DNA of 64,000 nt, taken from Ischnura elegans (lineage: Eukaryota; Arthropoda; Insecta; Odonata; Coenagrionidae). Where the stretch lies: assembly GCF_921293095.1 (NCBI RefSeq), contig NC_060259.1:1054001-1118000 (forward strand), written 5' to 3'. Every line of letters begins with the position of its first letter. The stretch's first letter is position 1. The notes under the pieces are model-generated. The model did not search any database, was not told where the DNA came from, and was given only the letters and a program-made list of their open reading frames with translations. Position numbers and translations under genes: made by a program. Below, piece by piece: positions 11,500 through 23,700 of this stretch.

Positions 11500-11999
11500 T
11501 AGCTGACATCTGGTGGCCAATTTCAGAAATGAGACATGGAGGATCGGCCGGTTTGTTTACTAATGCTACAGCCTAGCGGTGTGCGAAACGGATGTGTTTT
11601 CAGCAATTTTGTGAAGCGAATACTGATGTATATGGTAAATCTCAGTTGTGAATAATGGATGAAGTAATTTTCTCCACATCTGACGTTTTGGAGTTCAATA
11701 GAGACATCAAGAGGTCCCTCGTTGAGGGCTATGAGGTGGAATGCTGTAACCTGTCATGGTTGAAGCACTGTTGGAGTATTTGGTTCTTGCAATGGGCTTT
11801 AGCATACAAACAAGCGTTATTAATGGCATGTCACACGAGATACAAGCTTTTCAGAAGAAAATTGGTGCTTCTTTTTCCGTTTTCGTGTGTATTGTTTGAC
11901 GATTTTATCCACCATCATTACAAGAGATATATCATTATTAAAATCATCAAACAATATGATAGGCATCTACTCACATAAGCCATCCGTCCTCAATTATCT
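11500..11999 (+). other. Unassigned, with a 107-codon ORF of unknown meaning
   Basis: An open frame runs 11655-11978 on plus. Its first 27 or so residues (MDEVIFSTSDVLEFNRDIK...) look acidic and structured; the rest is hydrophobic and rich in His, Lys and Ile. GAG|GTGGAA near 11736 could end a first exon, but the donor is weak. I do not recognise it. Confidence 0.2.
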
Positions 12000-12510
12000 A
12001 TTCTTCTTAAGGGAATTCGACGTCGGTGTGGTCGTGAGTGGAATTCCCCTTGCATTGGCGTTTTGACTGCTATGTGGAGTCACTCGACTCTCACCGGCTA
12101 GCGAAGATCGATGGGGAAGTGGCGAGACGGGTCGCGCGAGGGTCTCCGTGCCTCGGCCCCAGAATTTTGGCCATTTGGGCAAAGCGACTCGAGAAATCCT
12201 TTAACACAACGAAGCACGCAGGCCTTAGAAACGTCGGGGTTTCGCACCGCATCGTATTCGGAAGAGCAGGGCCTAGTTATTGAATGAGAAAGAGACAGAT
12301 GTTTTAAGGGCCGACCCGGTTTTGACGGGCCCCCGGGCGGAAGATGTCCCGGCGATCGTGGGGGGGATCGCCTGGGAAAAGTTTGTGCGACTTTGGGAGA
12401 AATTACTTGTCTCAAGCAGACTTAGTCCCGGCAATTGGTGGGTAGTTGGCCGGGAATATTCATATAATTCTCAGTTGTCGCGATTCGAATCATTTCCCCA
12501 ACCTTAACTT
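12000..12510. other. CpG-rich patch
   Basis: Against AT-rich flanks this half-kilobase is visibly GC- and CpG-rich (GACGTCGG, GGGTCGCGCGAG, CCCGGCGATCG, GGGCCCCCGGGCGG). ORFs run on both strands, as expected of high GC, and none has a recognised domain. It might be a CpG island or promoter, an insertion derived from ribosomal spacer, or a GC-rich repeat. Confidence 0.4.
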
Positions 12511-12915
12511 TCCTGGCTTATTGGATATCTGAAAATTCATTGATAGTTATTGCAAGTTTGTTCAACCTTCTTTCCGTCTGCATCTCATCCTCTGACACCT
12601 CCATACTTACACGAACAATTTTTAAGTAGGCATTAAATGATACAATGAAGGTGTCATGCCTTCATATGTTTCTCTATGACCCATTCTTGTTTTTTTCTTA
12701 AATAAAACTAGCATGCTAGCTCACTCTTGCCCATTCTCATGACGTGCTCCCACTTCTTTCCCAAATTAGGGGTGTAGCGGAATCTATGTAGAGAGATAGC
12801 TTTTGTCTCACACTGGTCGGTGCAATCATAAACACCGCACATTTTGTTGCTCATGAACTTTTCCTTCTAAGTTTTTCATCATAATGCCATTGATTTTCGG
12901 CTAAACGGTATAGTA
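12511..12915. other. No recognised feature
   Basis: Low-complexity, AT-leaning sequence; nothing supported. Confidence 0.4.
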
Positions 12916-12917
12916 CT

Positions 12918-13176
12918 GGCAGGCTAACGTTTCACACGAACAAGCGTACTAATGCATCCGATCCTCAATATTCGGCCATGACACCTAATTTAGTGCTGTC
13001 ACCTGGATTCCCTTCCAGATGCAATTGTCAATAAGAACAATGACGCTTTCAATAAGAACATAAAACTCGGGTATTCGCAGGTTATCGTTCCACACAAACA
13101 AACGTACTAATGTGGGCGATCCTCCCTATTCGGCCATGACACCTAACTTAGTGCTGCCACCTGGATTTCCTTCCAT
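12918..13176 (+). repeat. Two direct repeats of about 100 bp, 160 bp apart
   Basis: The first unit (about 12918-13018) and the second (about 13078-13176) share GTACTAATG, CGATCCTC, TATTCGGCCATGACACCTAA, TTAGTGCTG.CACCTGGATT and CCTTCCA. The spacing suggests a tandem duplication of a ~160-bp unit, directly before the R1 copy. Confidence 0.75.
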
Positions 13177-13184
13177 TTGCCAAT

Positions 13185-13934
13185 ACGAGTAGATAGGAGT
13201 TTTACATCATCTGAGATTACCAATGCATGCATGAGGCACAGAGCTCAGGGAAACATCTCTCAATAATGACCCTTTTAAAATTTCCTATGGTTGGAAAGTT
13301 CCCTTCGTTTGATAGGGTATTAATAATCCTTATTTAAGCCAAGCGCTACCTGCTAGCAGCCTGCATCGTAGCTGCGGTCATATCATCGCACCAAGATGGC
13401 CTCACATTGCAGCCGAAACCAGAATGACGACACATGAGTTTTTCCCGGCATTTGTACCAAGCCGTCGCCTTTTCGTGTGCTTGAAAATTTTCACTTTTCA
13501 TTTATCCCTTTTACTGTCGGCCCATTTCAGGTGGGATGTGTGAAGACTGCCAAGGCTATTTTCCGGAATTTGCAACATTTCAGATTTTAAAATTTTTCAG
13601 CTACTTAATTTTATTTAAACGTCTAAATTTTTTTCCCAATTATTAAGATATGTTTATATATTATAACCTTAGATAGATTATGGGGGTTTACTTAAATTAC
13701 AGCCGTTGAAAAGGCTACAATACAAAAAAAGTGAAATAATTTCGGCCGATAAATCGGCCCCTGGCAGTTTTCGCTCAACCAGCGATGGCCAATATATCGG
13801 CCTGGTGGCAGCAAAAGGGTTAATTGAAAAAAATAGATATTGTCCTTAAAAAAATCTGAAAGCGTGAAATGCATACTCCAGGAGTAAATAATCTTTTTAT
13901 TTAGGCAATAAAGAGAAATAGGAAACCACTCTAT
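13185..13934 (-). repeat. Dispersed repeat family R1, copy interrupted by a piggyBac MITE
   Basis: 13185-13505 and 13820-13934 together match 53240-53720 inverted. The 53-kb copy runs through the junction without interruption (CACTTTTCATTTAATCGCC), whereas here a TTAA-type MITE sits between the two parts. A hAT MITE begins at the end of the second part (13935). Confidence 0.75.
13506..13819. mobile_element. piggyBac-type MITE, 314 bp
   Basis: The right end reads ...GCAAAAGGG|TTAA and the left end TTAT|CCCTTTTACTG, one base off TTAA. Subterminal dyads GGCCGATAAATCGGCC and GGCCAATATATCGGCC are distinctive. A second member is split around a nested cluster at 28770 and 46036. No coding capacity. 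Confidence 0.8.
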
Positions 13935-14525
13935 CAGGGTTCCCACTCTAACTAAATTATAAAATTCACGTTTTTTTCCAGGTTTTCACAGTCTAAATTT
14001 TGCCAAATTCACGGTCTTTTAATAAGCCAATTTAGGAAGAAATATTGATCACGTGGCAATAACCGGCCGCACTTTTAACTAAACTAAAAATTTAGCAAAC
14101 GCAATAAACACCGGGAATGCAAATGCAGCAATGAAAGTGCTCTTATGACGTCGCCAATCTTTGCCAAAATTTAGAGCCGGCTAAAGGTTGTGAGAGGGAA
14201 ATGCAGGAGGGTGGCAGGGAGGTCAATTTTTTGCCAGGATTAATGAACACTCTTCCAATCACAGGATTAAGGTCTGTGTGTCATCATGACACACGGACCA
14301 ATACTTGCGCTTCGAATACACGTGTGGAGATAAATGCATGGACAGTGTCTGCGAATGACTGACCTTGAAATAATGATTGATGTAACGATTTTTCTTTTGC
14401 TCTTTAAGTTGCAGTTATAAAATCTTTTAAAGTTTGAGAGATTTTTTAAGATTACATGACGAAATTCACGGCTATTTCCAGGTTTTTTCACGGTAGACGA
14501 AATTCACGGCTGAGAGGGAACCCTG
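13935..14525. mobile_element. hAT-type MITE, about 590 bp
   Basis: It begins CAGGGTTCCCACTCT and ends GAGAGGGAACCCTG, inverted termini of the hAT type. Subterminal repeats TTCCAGGTTTTTTCACGGT and AAATTCACGG occur near both ends. A truncated relative lies at 57300-57490. A clean 8-bp duplication was not found. It ends 52 bp from the stop codon of the zinc-finger terminal exon. Confidence 0.65.
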
Positions 14526-14577
14526 TCTAGAGTTGGTCTTTTTTTCCGATTTTCCCACACTTACTCACGTGTCTCGC

Positions 14578-14850
14578 TCAGTCTGAGCACGACGTGAGAG
14601 GGTCGTCTCCGTCGTGCGGCCTCTTCTTCGGCCCCACACTCCTCCTCTTTGCGGTCTCTTGGAGGTGCACTTGTCGGATGTGCTGATTGCGATTGCGGCT
14701 GTGCAAGAACCACTTGTGGCACGTGGGACACTCAAAGCGCCTCTCTCTCGTGTGAACCACCACGTGCTTATCCAGGTCGCCCTTCACAGCAAACGAAGAG
14801 GGGCACTCCGCGCACTGGAAGCGCCTGGATGAGTGAATCCTCAGGTGAGC
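14578..14850 (-). CDS. C2H2 zinc-finger protein, terminal coding exon
   Basis: Read on minus, the exon opens after a good acceptor (TTGTTCTTGTGCAG, 14851-14864) and ends in a stop at 14578-14580. It encodes 90 residues. The first six, AHLRIH, supply the two histidines of a finger begun in the exon at 27455-27763. Two complete C2H2 fingers follow (FQCAEC..HVVVH and FECPTC..HIRQVH), then a basic tail with KKRPH. Such proteins usually bind DNA in the nucleus. Codons are GC-rich in third position, unlike the flanks, which marks it as coding. No polyadenylation signal is obvious in the following 50 bp. The specific family is not recognised. Confidence 0.85.
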   Translation of the reverse strand, partial: AHLRIHSSRRFQCAECPSSFAVKGDLDKHVVVHTRERRFECPTCHKWFLHSRNRNQHIRQVHLQETAKRRSVGPKKRPHDGDDPLTSCSD

Positions 14851-14939
14851 CTGCACAAGAACAAGTGTTTTTCATCATGACATGAAAAGAGTATTCAGTA
14901 GGGATGTGCGAGTAGCACTTGTTCATCTTGATTCTATAA

Positions 14940-15290
14940 ATTGTAATAATAATAGTAGTAACTCCAATTGTCCATCGGGCTTCACATGCACCCTCATGCA
15001 AAGCTACAAGTTCCGCTTCTGTTGGGGATGGTGATACATTTGACTGTTTTCTTGTACTCCATGATACAATGCAACCAAAGACTTCCACTACAAAACCAGA
15101 TGTGGACTTCCTGTCTTCTGAATCTCCAGCCCAATCTACATAAGCAAAAGGTTTTTTCAATTGGTGATTTGGTAGGTTTGCAATCAGACATATTAAATCT
15201 ACACAAAATGTACTTCTTTTGAGATAAGTACATGCCAGCTCTATCCATGTCAATCTTAATTCCTCAGTAGAACTTTAAATTTTCCAGATC
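14940..15290 (-). pseudogene. Ty1/copia polyprotein fragment (RT end joined to RNase H)
   Basis: On minus, 15130-15265 reads IDMDRAGMYLSQKKYIL..FNMSDCKPTKSPI, the C-terminal end of a copia reverse transcriptase. A frame shift and deletion follow. Then comes AYVDWAGDSEDRKSTSGFV.. and SWSTRKQSNVS.SPTEAELVAL, the first part of copia RNase H with the catalytic Asp-containing VDWAGD and the STEAE-like block. There is no LTR on either side, so it is an internal fragment. Confidence 0.8.
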
Positions 15291-15420
15291 GGTCATCTGA
15301 AGTTTATCCATTCTACTACATTGTTTTCTTCCCTTTTTGTATCATTGTGTGCCTCCCATTTGGTAACTTTAAGTATCAATAATATCCTCCTTCCTATCTT
15401 CCCTACCTTGGCATGAACAT

Positions 15421-15730
15421 GTGACCACATTTTTTGAAAAACTAAGATGGTTAAAAATACAAGATAGGCGCTTACTTTACAAGGCAACATTTATATACAA
15501 GTTAATAACGACAGAACTTCCCACATATTCACACCAAAATGTACAATATAATGCTAGAACAAATAAACATCAGACACGCCACATGGAAGAACTTTACATA
15601 CCACACTATCGAACATCTATTTACGCTAGTTCTTTCCATGTCACCTCTTGCAAAGTATGGAATCAATTGTCATACCATTTAAAAAATCTAAAAATGCAAA
15701 TCAATTAAAAAAGAAATCCTATGAAATATT
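15421..15730 (+). pseudogene. LINE ORF2 C-terminal fragment
   Basis: An open frame of 95 codons (15421-15708) shows the C-terminal pattern of Jockey/CR1-type LINEs: LRWLKIQDRRLLYKATFIYK at the start, IPHYRT in the middle and VWNQLSYHLKNL at the end. The endonuclease and RT parts are missing, so this is a 5'-truncated insertion. The sequence to 16130 is AT-rich and may be its 3' UTR. Confidence 0.6.
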
Positions 15731-16430
15731 GCTACATGTGAATTGAATATTGTAAGTTAACAGAATATTATGCTAAAGTTAATTAAATCAGATGTATTTA
15801 TAAGTCCATACCTTTGTCTTGCTGATAATTATGTATATATACATATATATTTTTTGTTCTATCTTGTAATATATTAAGTCGCATTCTGTGACATCGATGT
15901 TTAATGTAAATCTACATATTTTTTGTAATATTTCTGACTCTATTATATTTATTATCATGTATGTTCCTAAGGAACACACTTGTCCCGGAATAATACATTT
16001 CATTTTCTATTTTCTATTCCATTCTACTCCTTCTGATTCAAATGTAGTATACAAGGCCATACTCTCCCTGTACATGAACCTGATGATGTCGTACAGCAAC
16101 GAAACTGCTCATTAGTAAAGTCTTAGGTGAAATTTATAAAGTTTTTTTTTATTTAAAATGAAGAAATTTCACCAAGTCACGCCTCAAACCATCAATTTTA
16201 TCGAGTCAACTTGAAAACTACTTGCAAGTATTGAGTCAAGTCGAGTATGGTAATTCCTGGACCAGTTAATGCAACAATGCACACTCCAACAGATTCTAAC
16301 TTTTCCAATCCCCATTTAAGTTTTCTATTCTAAATGCTTAGCATGATGTAAAAAGGAAATGAAAATAAGGAATGTTGATGGTATTTTGTGTCAGCATTAG
16401 GAGATGAATGAAAATAAAAGTGTCAATTCA
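15731..16430. other. AT-rich; possible LINE 3' end and a hAT-like scrap
   Basis: No gene. Between 16160 and 16260 are short repeats AGTCAA / CGAGTCAAC / GTCAAGTCGAG reminiscent of hAT subterminal sequence, and TAGGGATGTGCGAGT at 14901 might be the opposite end, but the link is weak. Confidence 0.3.
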
Positions 16431-16434
16431 TCAT

Positions 16435-18417
16435 TAGGGATGGACAAATCCAGGATTTTTTCGGATTCCGATTCGGATTGGATCCTTGATTTTCAGAGCC
16501 AGATCTTTCGGACCGGATATTTTCGGATCCAAATGCATTTTCAATTTCCTGTTGCTGAGATTCCCCGATGATTGTTCAATCTCTTGGGAAGAGTCACACT
16601 ACGTGCCAGTTGTATTTCTCCTTTTTTATTTTTCTCGGCTGAAATTCTCCTACGTAACCTCTGCGTGAGCTTTCAAACAAAACGGTTCACAAGTAGGACA
16701 AGAATCGCATGCAACGGCAGATTCGAACAGAGAATCGGAACTCTTTCCACCCTTACGCAGAATTTTAGCCGTGGAGAACAAGAAAGGCAAAATACGACTG
16801 GCACATAGTGTGACTCTTCCCAAGAGATTGAAAAATCATCGGGGGAATCTCAGCATCATAGGATAATAACTACGTCGCAGATTTCAGAAAACCACCCTTG
16901 GCCGTCCATCATTTGGTGCTTCTGTTGTTTTTTTTTTTTTCAAAATCACGCAGACCGTAAATCATTGTCTTCTAAGGAAAATATCAAATTACATGAGAAC
17001 AATTGAAGCATGTTTCATCCTTACCCCGTCTCACCAACTGACCTGTTTTGGCCAACCTGCTTCAATTCTCCGTTTCTAGATGATAAATGTTAGGAGGGTG
17101 ACTTTCTGGGCCCGAAGATGTCTCGATAGCTTCGACAATTAGATGACATGCACGAAATTTAAAAAAAGAATTAGACCAAACACGACACATTCCTGACGAT
17201 ACGTGTTTATTTTTTAGCTCTAATTGATTGCCACCGAGTTTTTCTATTTATAATTAGACTATACTAATATGCAACATTGTCCAAACAGCACAATTTTCAA
17301 AGAAACAAGCACAGCATTAACCCCTAAAACAAGTAGAGATGGACTGGAAACACCAACTGCATACATCACGTAGCACGCCTGGCTTTGCTTTGAAGGCAAC
17401 AACGTCACGCACGTTTCCCCCGAATTTTGTCATCTTCTCATCGCATACTGACTCGTGTTTCACCTGAAAACGCTTCAGTATGGTGAGGTGGATTTAGCAC
17501 TTCCTCACGATAATTTCACGCCACAGTGCACGCACATGCCATACATTGGTTCTCCTTATCACAATAGAAATGTTTCTACACAATGAAAGACATTTCTATC
17601 AGTATATCATCAAATTAAATTGCAAACTGCGCATTCAGCAACACAATTAACAGTATTTAAAACAGCATTAATGTCATGTGCGACGAGGTGCTCGACCGCT
17701 TAGCTTGAGGTAGGGGTGGGCAGAAGAAGTGTGTAAAGGAGAGGTGGAGGGGAAGGAGCGCGCTCAAGCCCATAAAAATGATTTTTTTTCATTGCGTAGA
17801 AACACTTGTACTGAGATAAGGAGAACTAATGTATGCCGTGTGCGTGCACTTTGGCGTGAAATTATCGCGAGGTAGTGCTAAATCAACCTCACCATACTGA
17901 GGCATTCAAACTAATTTTAACACCTTTCACCCCTTCATAATCGAAAAGAAACTTCATTTTTCAATAAAATCTTTTGTAAATTCATGAATTTTCAATATTT
18001 GTTTCCTTTTATGAAGGGAAGTAATTGTGTTTTTATGTTTCGGGGTCTCCGGACCCCCCGGGCTTCCCCCTCTCACTATGCCACTGGTCAGTGGTTTATC
18101 CGAAGATTTTTTCATTTCCATTTCCAAACCCAAGCGTAACAGTTTAGGTCCTGAGCATGTAAAGATGTTTTTAAAAAACAACTTTGAAAGACCATAAAAA
18201 TGATTTTCAATTCATAGAAATATTAAAATGCGTACAAAAATCTAAAAAGCATTCCTTTGATTGTAAGCACCCAGAATAAACTCGAATAATCATTTCGTTT
18301 AATAGCAGGAATTTGAAAATGCATTTGGATCCAAGAATATCCGATCCGAAAGATCCGGCTCCAAAAATCAAGGATCCGATCCCAATCCGAAAAAAATCCT
18401 GGATCCGTCCATCCCTA
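16435..18417. mobile_element. hAT-like non-autonomous element with about 100-bp inverted termini
   Basis: The left end TAGGGATGGACAAATCCAGG.. is matched, inverted, by the right end ..CCTGGATCCGTCCATCCCTA at 18417. Similarity extends for about 100 bp through repeated GGATCC/CGGAT motifs. The same family occurs at 41232-45447, where an 8-bp duplication fixes the class. An internal inverted repeat (about 17475-17600 against 17790-17915, e.g. CAGTATGGTGAGGT) is present. A short G-rich segment ending in CCACTGGTCAGTGG lies near 18085. No transposase is visible. Confidence 0.75.
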
Positions 18418-18484
18418 AACAATATAAAGCTAATGAGAGTTATAGATATTTTGGAATATTAATTTTGAAAATATTCAGATTCTT

Positions 18485-18527
18485 AGAAACGCAGCGGTCT
18501 CTCAGACCGCACGTCACCAGCAAAGGG
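18485..18527. mobile_element. piggyBac-like right terminus, isolated
   Basis: The sequence ...GTCACCAGCAAAGGG followed by TTAA (18528-18531) has the piggyBac terminal form. A dyad GCGGTCTCTCAGACCGC lies 25 bp inside. The partner end was not found. Confidence 0.4.
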
Positions 18528-18666
18528 TTAAGTTTACTGGGATATCTACTCCAGCATGCAGACAACTGTCAGTGATGGGAAAAAACTACTGATTAAATTT
18601 AGAAGATTCTTCAATGGTTAACCAATCGCAAATTAAGAGAAATGTTGTCTACGATCTATATTTGTA

Positions 18667-19347
18667 CAGTAAAACCTCTTTACATCGTAATGGAGGGGAC
18701 CAAAATTTGGGCAATTTGATGCATGGAGGTTCACTATAGAGTGGTTTCAGTGATAGGCAACATTTTTTCATATCCTTTGGAGATGAAAGGCACTAATATC
18801 ATTTAAACCATTATATTTATGTGTTAAAACAAACATGAATGCATTAGTGAACATACAATGATTATTTAATAATAACAGAAAGCGAGCGCTACTGCGTGAT
18901 TTATACCATGATTTGAGAGAAAATGATGTGATCTCTCATAAAATGATTAGGATAGTTGGATACATTTTTTCTTATTTACTGTTAGGTAACCTCTCATCTG
19001 GAACAAAATGGCCACAACTAATGATTAACGTGAAAATTACAGCATATTAAAGGTGTATAAGAAAAAAAAATAAGGGTGAATCATTTATTGCTGAAAATGT
19101 CATTCCATGTACGCAATTGTGGCTGCATTAATGGTCTCTAGTTGTCTCGATACGATTTGGGGAGGTAGTTTGGCCATCTCAGGGGTGTCCCCTTGGTATA
19201 ATAAGTGGAAGTTTTTTCGAGATTTTCGAGGTTCACTACAAAGAGGCTTGCGTATAAATTTACACGTAAATCTGACGGGACCGTAGGGGTGGTATGAAGT
19301 ATGGAGATTTACAATGTAAAGAGGTTCACTACATAGAGGTTTTACTA
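18667..19347. mobile_element. Tigger/pogo MITE, 681 bp
   Basis: The left end CAGTAAAACCTCTTTACAT and the right end ATGTAGTGAACCTCT / AGAGGTTTTACTA are inverted, with TA on each side (18665-18666 and 19348-19349). GAGGTTCACTA units are repeated inside both ends. It resembles the termini of the coding Tigger at 58215. It has no transposase, so it is presumably mobilised in trans. Confidence 0.75.
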
Positions 19348-19611
19348 TACATATTTCAAATCACAAATGTTCAAATATTTGCCATGGACTTGCATGCAGT
19401 TGAATACGAGCCAAATGAGTTTTCGTCGCACTCGGACATATACCGTATTTCTCAGAATTTTGAGGCATCAGTTTCGGGAAAACTTAAAGAATGCATTTGA
19501 ATATAGTCTCCCTTTACTTTTACCATGGGCATTTATGGAAAAAAAGGGGGGAAAATATTCAGACATATACAGTATTTATGCCATGACTAGTCGAGGTCAA
19601 ACTGCAGGAGA

Positions 19612-19672
19612 GGAAGGGAAAGAAGAAGTAGAAGTGTAGTAGAAGTAGAGTAGAAAAGTAGAAGTGAAGACA
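19612..19672 (+). repeat. Purine-rich simple repeat (GAAGTA-like)
   Basis: About 60 bp of almost pure A/G/T on plus, with repeated GAAGTAGA and GTAGAAGT. Typical microsatellite. Confidence 0.7.
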
Positions 19673-19689
19673 GCGGTGGGGTGTGGAAG

Positions 19690-20738
19690 CAGAGGTAGCA
19701 TGAGTCATAGCCAGGCAGTCACCAGCATGGACAATTTGCCAAAAGTCCTGGTTTCCTATAACCGCTGCGGCACAATGAGATGATTGCACGCTTTGTGTTC
19801 ATGTCATAGAAACATCACGGGGCGCGATTGCATTCAGGGATCACAGAGCCGCGTGACACAACAGTTGCATGCCTGGCAACTTGCGCGAGGCACAAGTACG
19901 CCTAACGGTGAAGTTTACGAAGTAATGCAGCTGCTTTTAGCATTCGTGCGAACCAATTATCAGAATCCGTGATCTCAAAGACCTGTGTGTGGTTTTCAGA
20001 AACCAAATACTATATGGAGCAGTAGGAATATGATTACAATCACGTTATCCCCGCTAAAATGATTGTGAACGGGATAAGATAGCCGTGAATGATTCTGGAA
20101 AGCAATCTAAAATAATAGATTGTATGCACAAATGATAAAGGTTTTTTTGATTTACGTATATGATGAACATTACATGAAATTAAAGTGAAAGTTTGGAATA
20201 TTCGTGTTTTCCGATTATTCTTAGAGTGCTCTTCAGATTCAATTTTAAAGTGCTTCCCAAATTCATTGAGTGCTTTCTTTGCCAGTTCGCAATTTTTTAG
20301 AGGCGATAACATGGTTGTACTTGTATTATTAAAGCCAAATGTAAGGCCTTGTTTCGAAAACCAAGCATCAATGGATTTGTGATCACGGATACAGAAAAGT
20401 GGTTTGCACAAATGCTTCAAAACCACAGCAGAAACAACACTGTCAGGCATCATGCCGCATAGCGCACTGCGAGGCTTGGAAAACAGGAACATGGTGCTCC
20501 AGAATGCCGCTAGATTGCTTCTGTTTTATGAAGGGAATACTAATGGAAATAATAAGTCTGGTGTATCCTAGCATTAATGCAGAAATTATGGTGATTTTGC
20601 GTCCGATTTAATTTTTTAATAAAGATCTTGGAAAATATTGCACAAAAGTAAAAATCATGCACGGATAACCCACCACACAGATAAACCGCAGCCAGATAAT
20701 TGGGAGTCTGCTGTACTTGTGCAAAATAATAATCATTC
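19690..20738. other. Unassigned; minus-strand ORF of unknown meaning
   Basis: A 150-codon open frame lies at 20040-20492 on minus. Its product shows no domain I know, and its C-terminal third is hydrophobic. Upstream in another minus frame, IGRKITIISALMLGY hints at a membrane-transporter segment, but the link is too weak to name. It could be a gene remnant or a chance ORF within the intron. Confidence 0.25.
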
Positions 20739-20750
20739 AACCGTTTATTA

Positions 20751-23700
20751 AATCCCTCGCTGGTATCTCTATCTTGTCGTGATGAGGGGGCTTGCGTGCC
20801 TAAGTGAACCTGAGAGCTATGCCAGAGGAGCGAAAGCTCCTCGTAGGGCCACCCAAGCCGGACAGGTCAAAGGGGATAGGCCCGACAAAAAGAGATACCC
20901 CGGTCCTCCATGTTGGGGGTTGGGCATGGGGCTAACAATCCCACACCGTAAAAAAATGTTCTGTTACGAAACCCATAAAGAAGCCTTGGAATACGGACGG
21001 ATTTAAGGATATTGACACTGGCAAACGATCAGGAACTCTAAAATGGAATACAACATTGACCTTAGCTACATGGAATGTAAGGACCATGTTGAAGGCAGGA
21101 AAAATGGCAGAGATTGCTGAAGAAGTATTGAAACATGGGATAGATGTAGTGTCGTTACAAGAAATAAGATGGAACGGAAATGGAAGAGTGGATAAAAAGG
21201 ACTACTCAATGTTCTATAGTGGGCCTAAACTGAGAACTGGACAATGTGGAACAGGGTTTATCCTTAATTACAAAATGAAGCAAAGCTGCTGAGGGTATGA
21301 ACCTCTGGGGGATAGAATGTGTAAGATAAGGCTCAAAGGACGTTTTAGAAACTTATCTATCATCTCAGCTTATGCACCCACAGAAGATGCTAATGACGAT
21401 GAGAAGAATGCCTTCTATGATCAACTGGATAGAGAATGCAGCAAGATACCTAAATATGATAAGTTGATTCTCCTAGGAGATTTCAATGCAAAAATAGGAA
21501 GAGAGGACTTCTTGCAGCATGTAGCTGGAAAACACTCTTTACATACTGAAACAAATGGAAACGGAATGATGCTAAGCCAGCTGGCAGAAGCTAAAGGGCT
21601 AATAATCAAAAGTACCTGTTTTGCTCACAAAGATATTCATAAGGGAACATGGAAAATGGCAGGTACAGGAGTGGTCAACCAAATTGATCACGTTCTGGTT
21701 TCCAGAAGACATGCATCTTCAGTCATTGACATAAGGTCTGCAAGAGGCCTAAACTGTGATTCAGACCATTATTTGGTAAAGGCCAAGCTCAGGGAAAGAA
21801 TTGCGAATGTGGGACGTATTAAAGGACCCAAGAGGATACTGTGGAGAGTGGGAAAGTTCAGACAACGAGCAGCTGTAGCCCAATACCAGGAAATCCTGGG
21901 TAAGAAACTAGAAGAAGGAGCAGAGAACCTGAGTGTAAACGACTCGGAAGAGAGAAAATGGCTTAATATAAAGAAGGCTATGGAAGAGGCTGCAAAGGAG
22001 ACCATAGGAGGAAGAAAGAGAACAAGGAATGAATAATGGTTTGATAATGAGTGCAGAAAAGCTGCAGAAAGGAAGAATATAGATCGAAGGAACACCATCC
22101 AGAAAGAGACAAGACAAAATGTGGAAGGATATAAAGAAAGCAGAAGACAAGCAAATACAATACTACGAAAAAAGAAAAAACAGTACTTAAAAGGGTAGGT
22201 GGAAAAGATTGAGGAACTGAACACACAAAATGAAAGTAGAAAGTTATACCAGGCAATCAAACGGATGACAAATAAATTTCAACCAAGAACAAACGTATGT
22301 AAGGATAAGAATGGGAGGTTGGTTGGAACAGAGGAAGAAGTAATGGGAAGATGGGCTGAGTACTTTAAGGAATTGCTCAATGTCAATGAGATAGATGAGG
22401 AGGATGGAGAAATGTTGGACATGAGGGTGGACACCAATATTATTAGGCCATCAATTGAGGAGGTGGAGGAGTCGTTAAAACGGCAGCGGAATGGGAGAGC
22501 TCCAGGGGAAGATGAAATTGTACCGGAGTTAATCAAATATGGAGGAAAAAATTAAACAAAGAACCTACATAGACTGATATGTGAAATAGGGGAGAAAGAA
22601 GAGATGCCTGAGAAATGGAAGATTGGCTTAATTTGCCCTATATTCAAGAAGGGAGATAAATTGCAATGCAGCAACTATAGGGGAATCACATTACTAAATG
22701 TCACTTATAAGATACTTTCTTGTATACTGCAGAGGAGACTTAACACGAATGCTGAAGTAATCCTTGGTGAATACCAATGTGGCTTCAGGCCGGGAAGAGG
22801 AACAACCGACCAAATCTTTGTAATGAGACAATGCATGGAGAAACGTTATGAGTACAACATTGACCAACACATGCTTTTCATTGATTTCCAGCAAGCTTTT
22901 GATAGTGTCAATAGAAGAAAAATGTTGAAGGATCTCAAGCTAAGGCCTATATCGGGGGCAAGACTAGTGAAGCCTTTAAGATAACAACTAGAGTAAGACA
23001 AGGAGATTCTCTATCAGCAGTACTATTTAATCTGTGTCAACATGAAGCCATGAAAGATCTGGGGTTAGAGGGGACAATTGTGCATAAATCTACTCAGGCA
23101 TGTGCCTATGCCGACGATATAGTTCTAATGGCACGAAATATGGATTCTTTGAAAGAAATATTCAAAATCTTAGAAAAGAAGAGTAAGAATATAGGGCTCA
23201 GAATCAATGAGAGAAAAACGAAATACATGAAAATGTCGACCACGGAAGACAGAAAATGGACTCAAAACGTTACATTTGGGCAGTACAACTTTGAAAATGT
23301 AAAATATTTCAGCAACCTCGGTACTAATTTAAACTGTAAGAACTCAATGACTGAAGAGATCAACAAGAGGATAATGGCTGGAAATAGGGCTTACTTTGCT
23401 AATATTAAGCTCCTGAAGTCAACTCTTCTATCTAAGGAGATGAAATTCAAGATCTATAAGACACTTATCAGACCGGTCATGACATATGGAGCAGAAACGT
23501 GGAGCATCTACGCTGGAAACAAGCAAGCTCTGCGGATATTTGAATGGAAGATTTTGCGAAAGATATATGGTCCCGTGACAGATGGGGTAATTTGGAGGAT
23601 AAGAACAAACAAGGAAATAGAAAATATTATCCGAGGCAAAGACATAGAGAGATTTGTGAAGACCCAACAGTTAGCTTGGCTAAGTCATGTAAAAAGAATG

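Noticed and set aside
12918..13176. CRISPR-like array
   Set aside because: Only two long diverged repeats in a eukaryotic context; an ordinary duplication.
14614..14885. Plus-strand ORFs over the terminal zinc-finger exon
   Set aside because: Same reason: shadows of the minus-strand fingers.
20540..20740. Possible membrane-transporter segment on minus
   Set aside because: One short hydrophobic stretch with stops either side; not enough for a call.
21769..22260. 163-codon minus ORF, Leu/Phe-rich
   Set aside because: Antisense of the A-rich RTE coding strand; no motif of its own.
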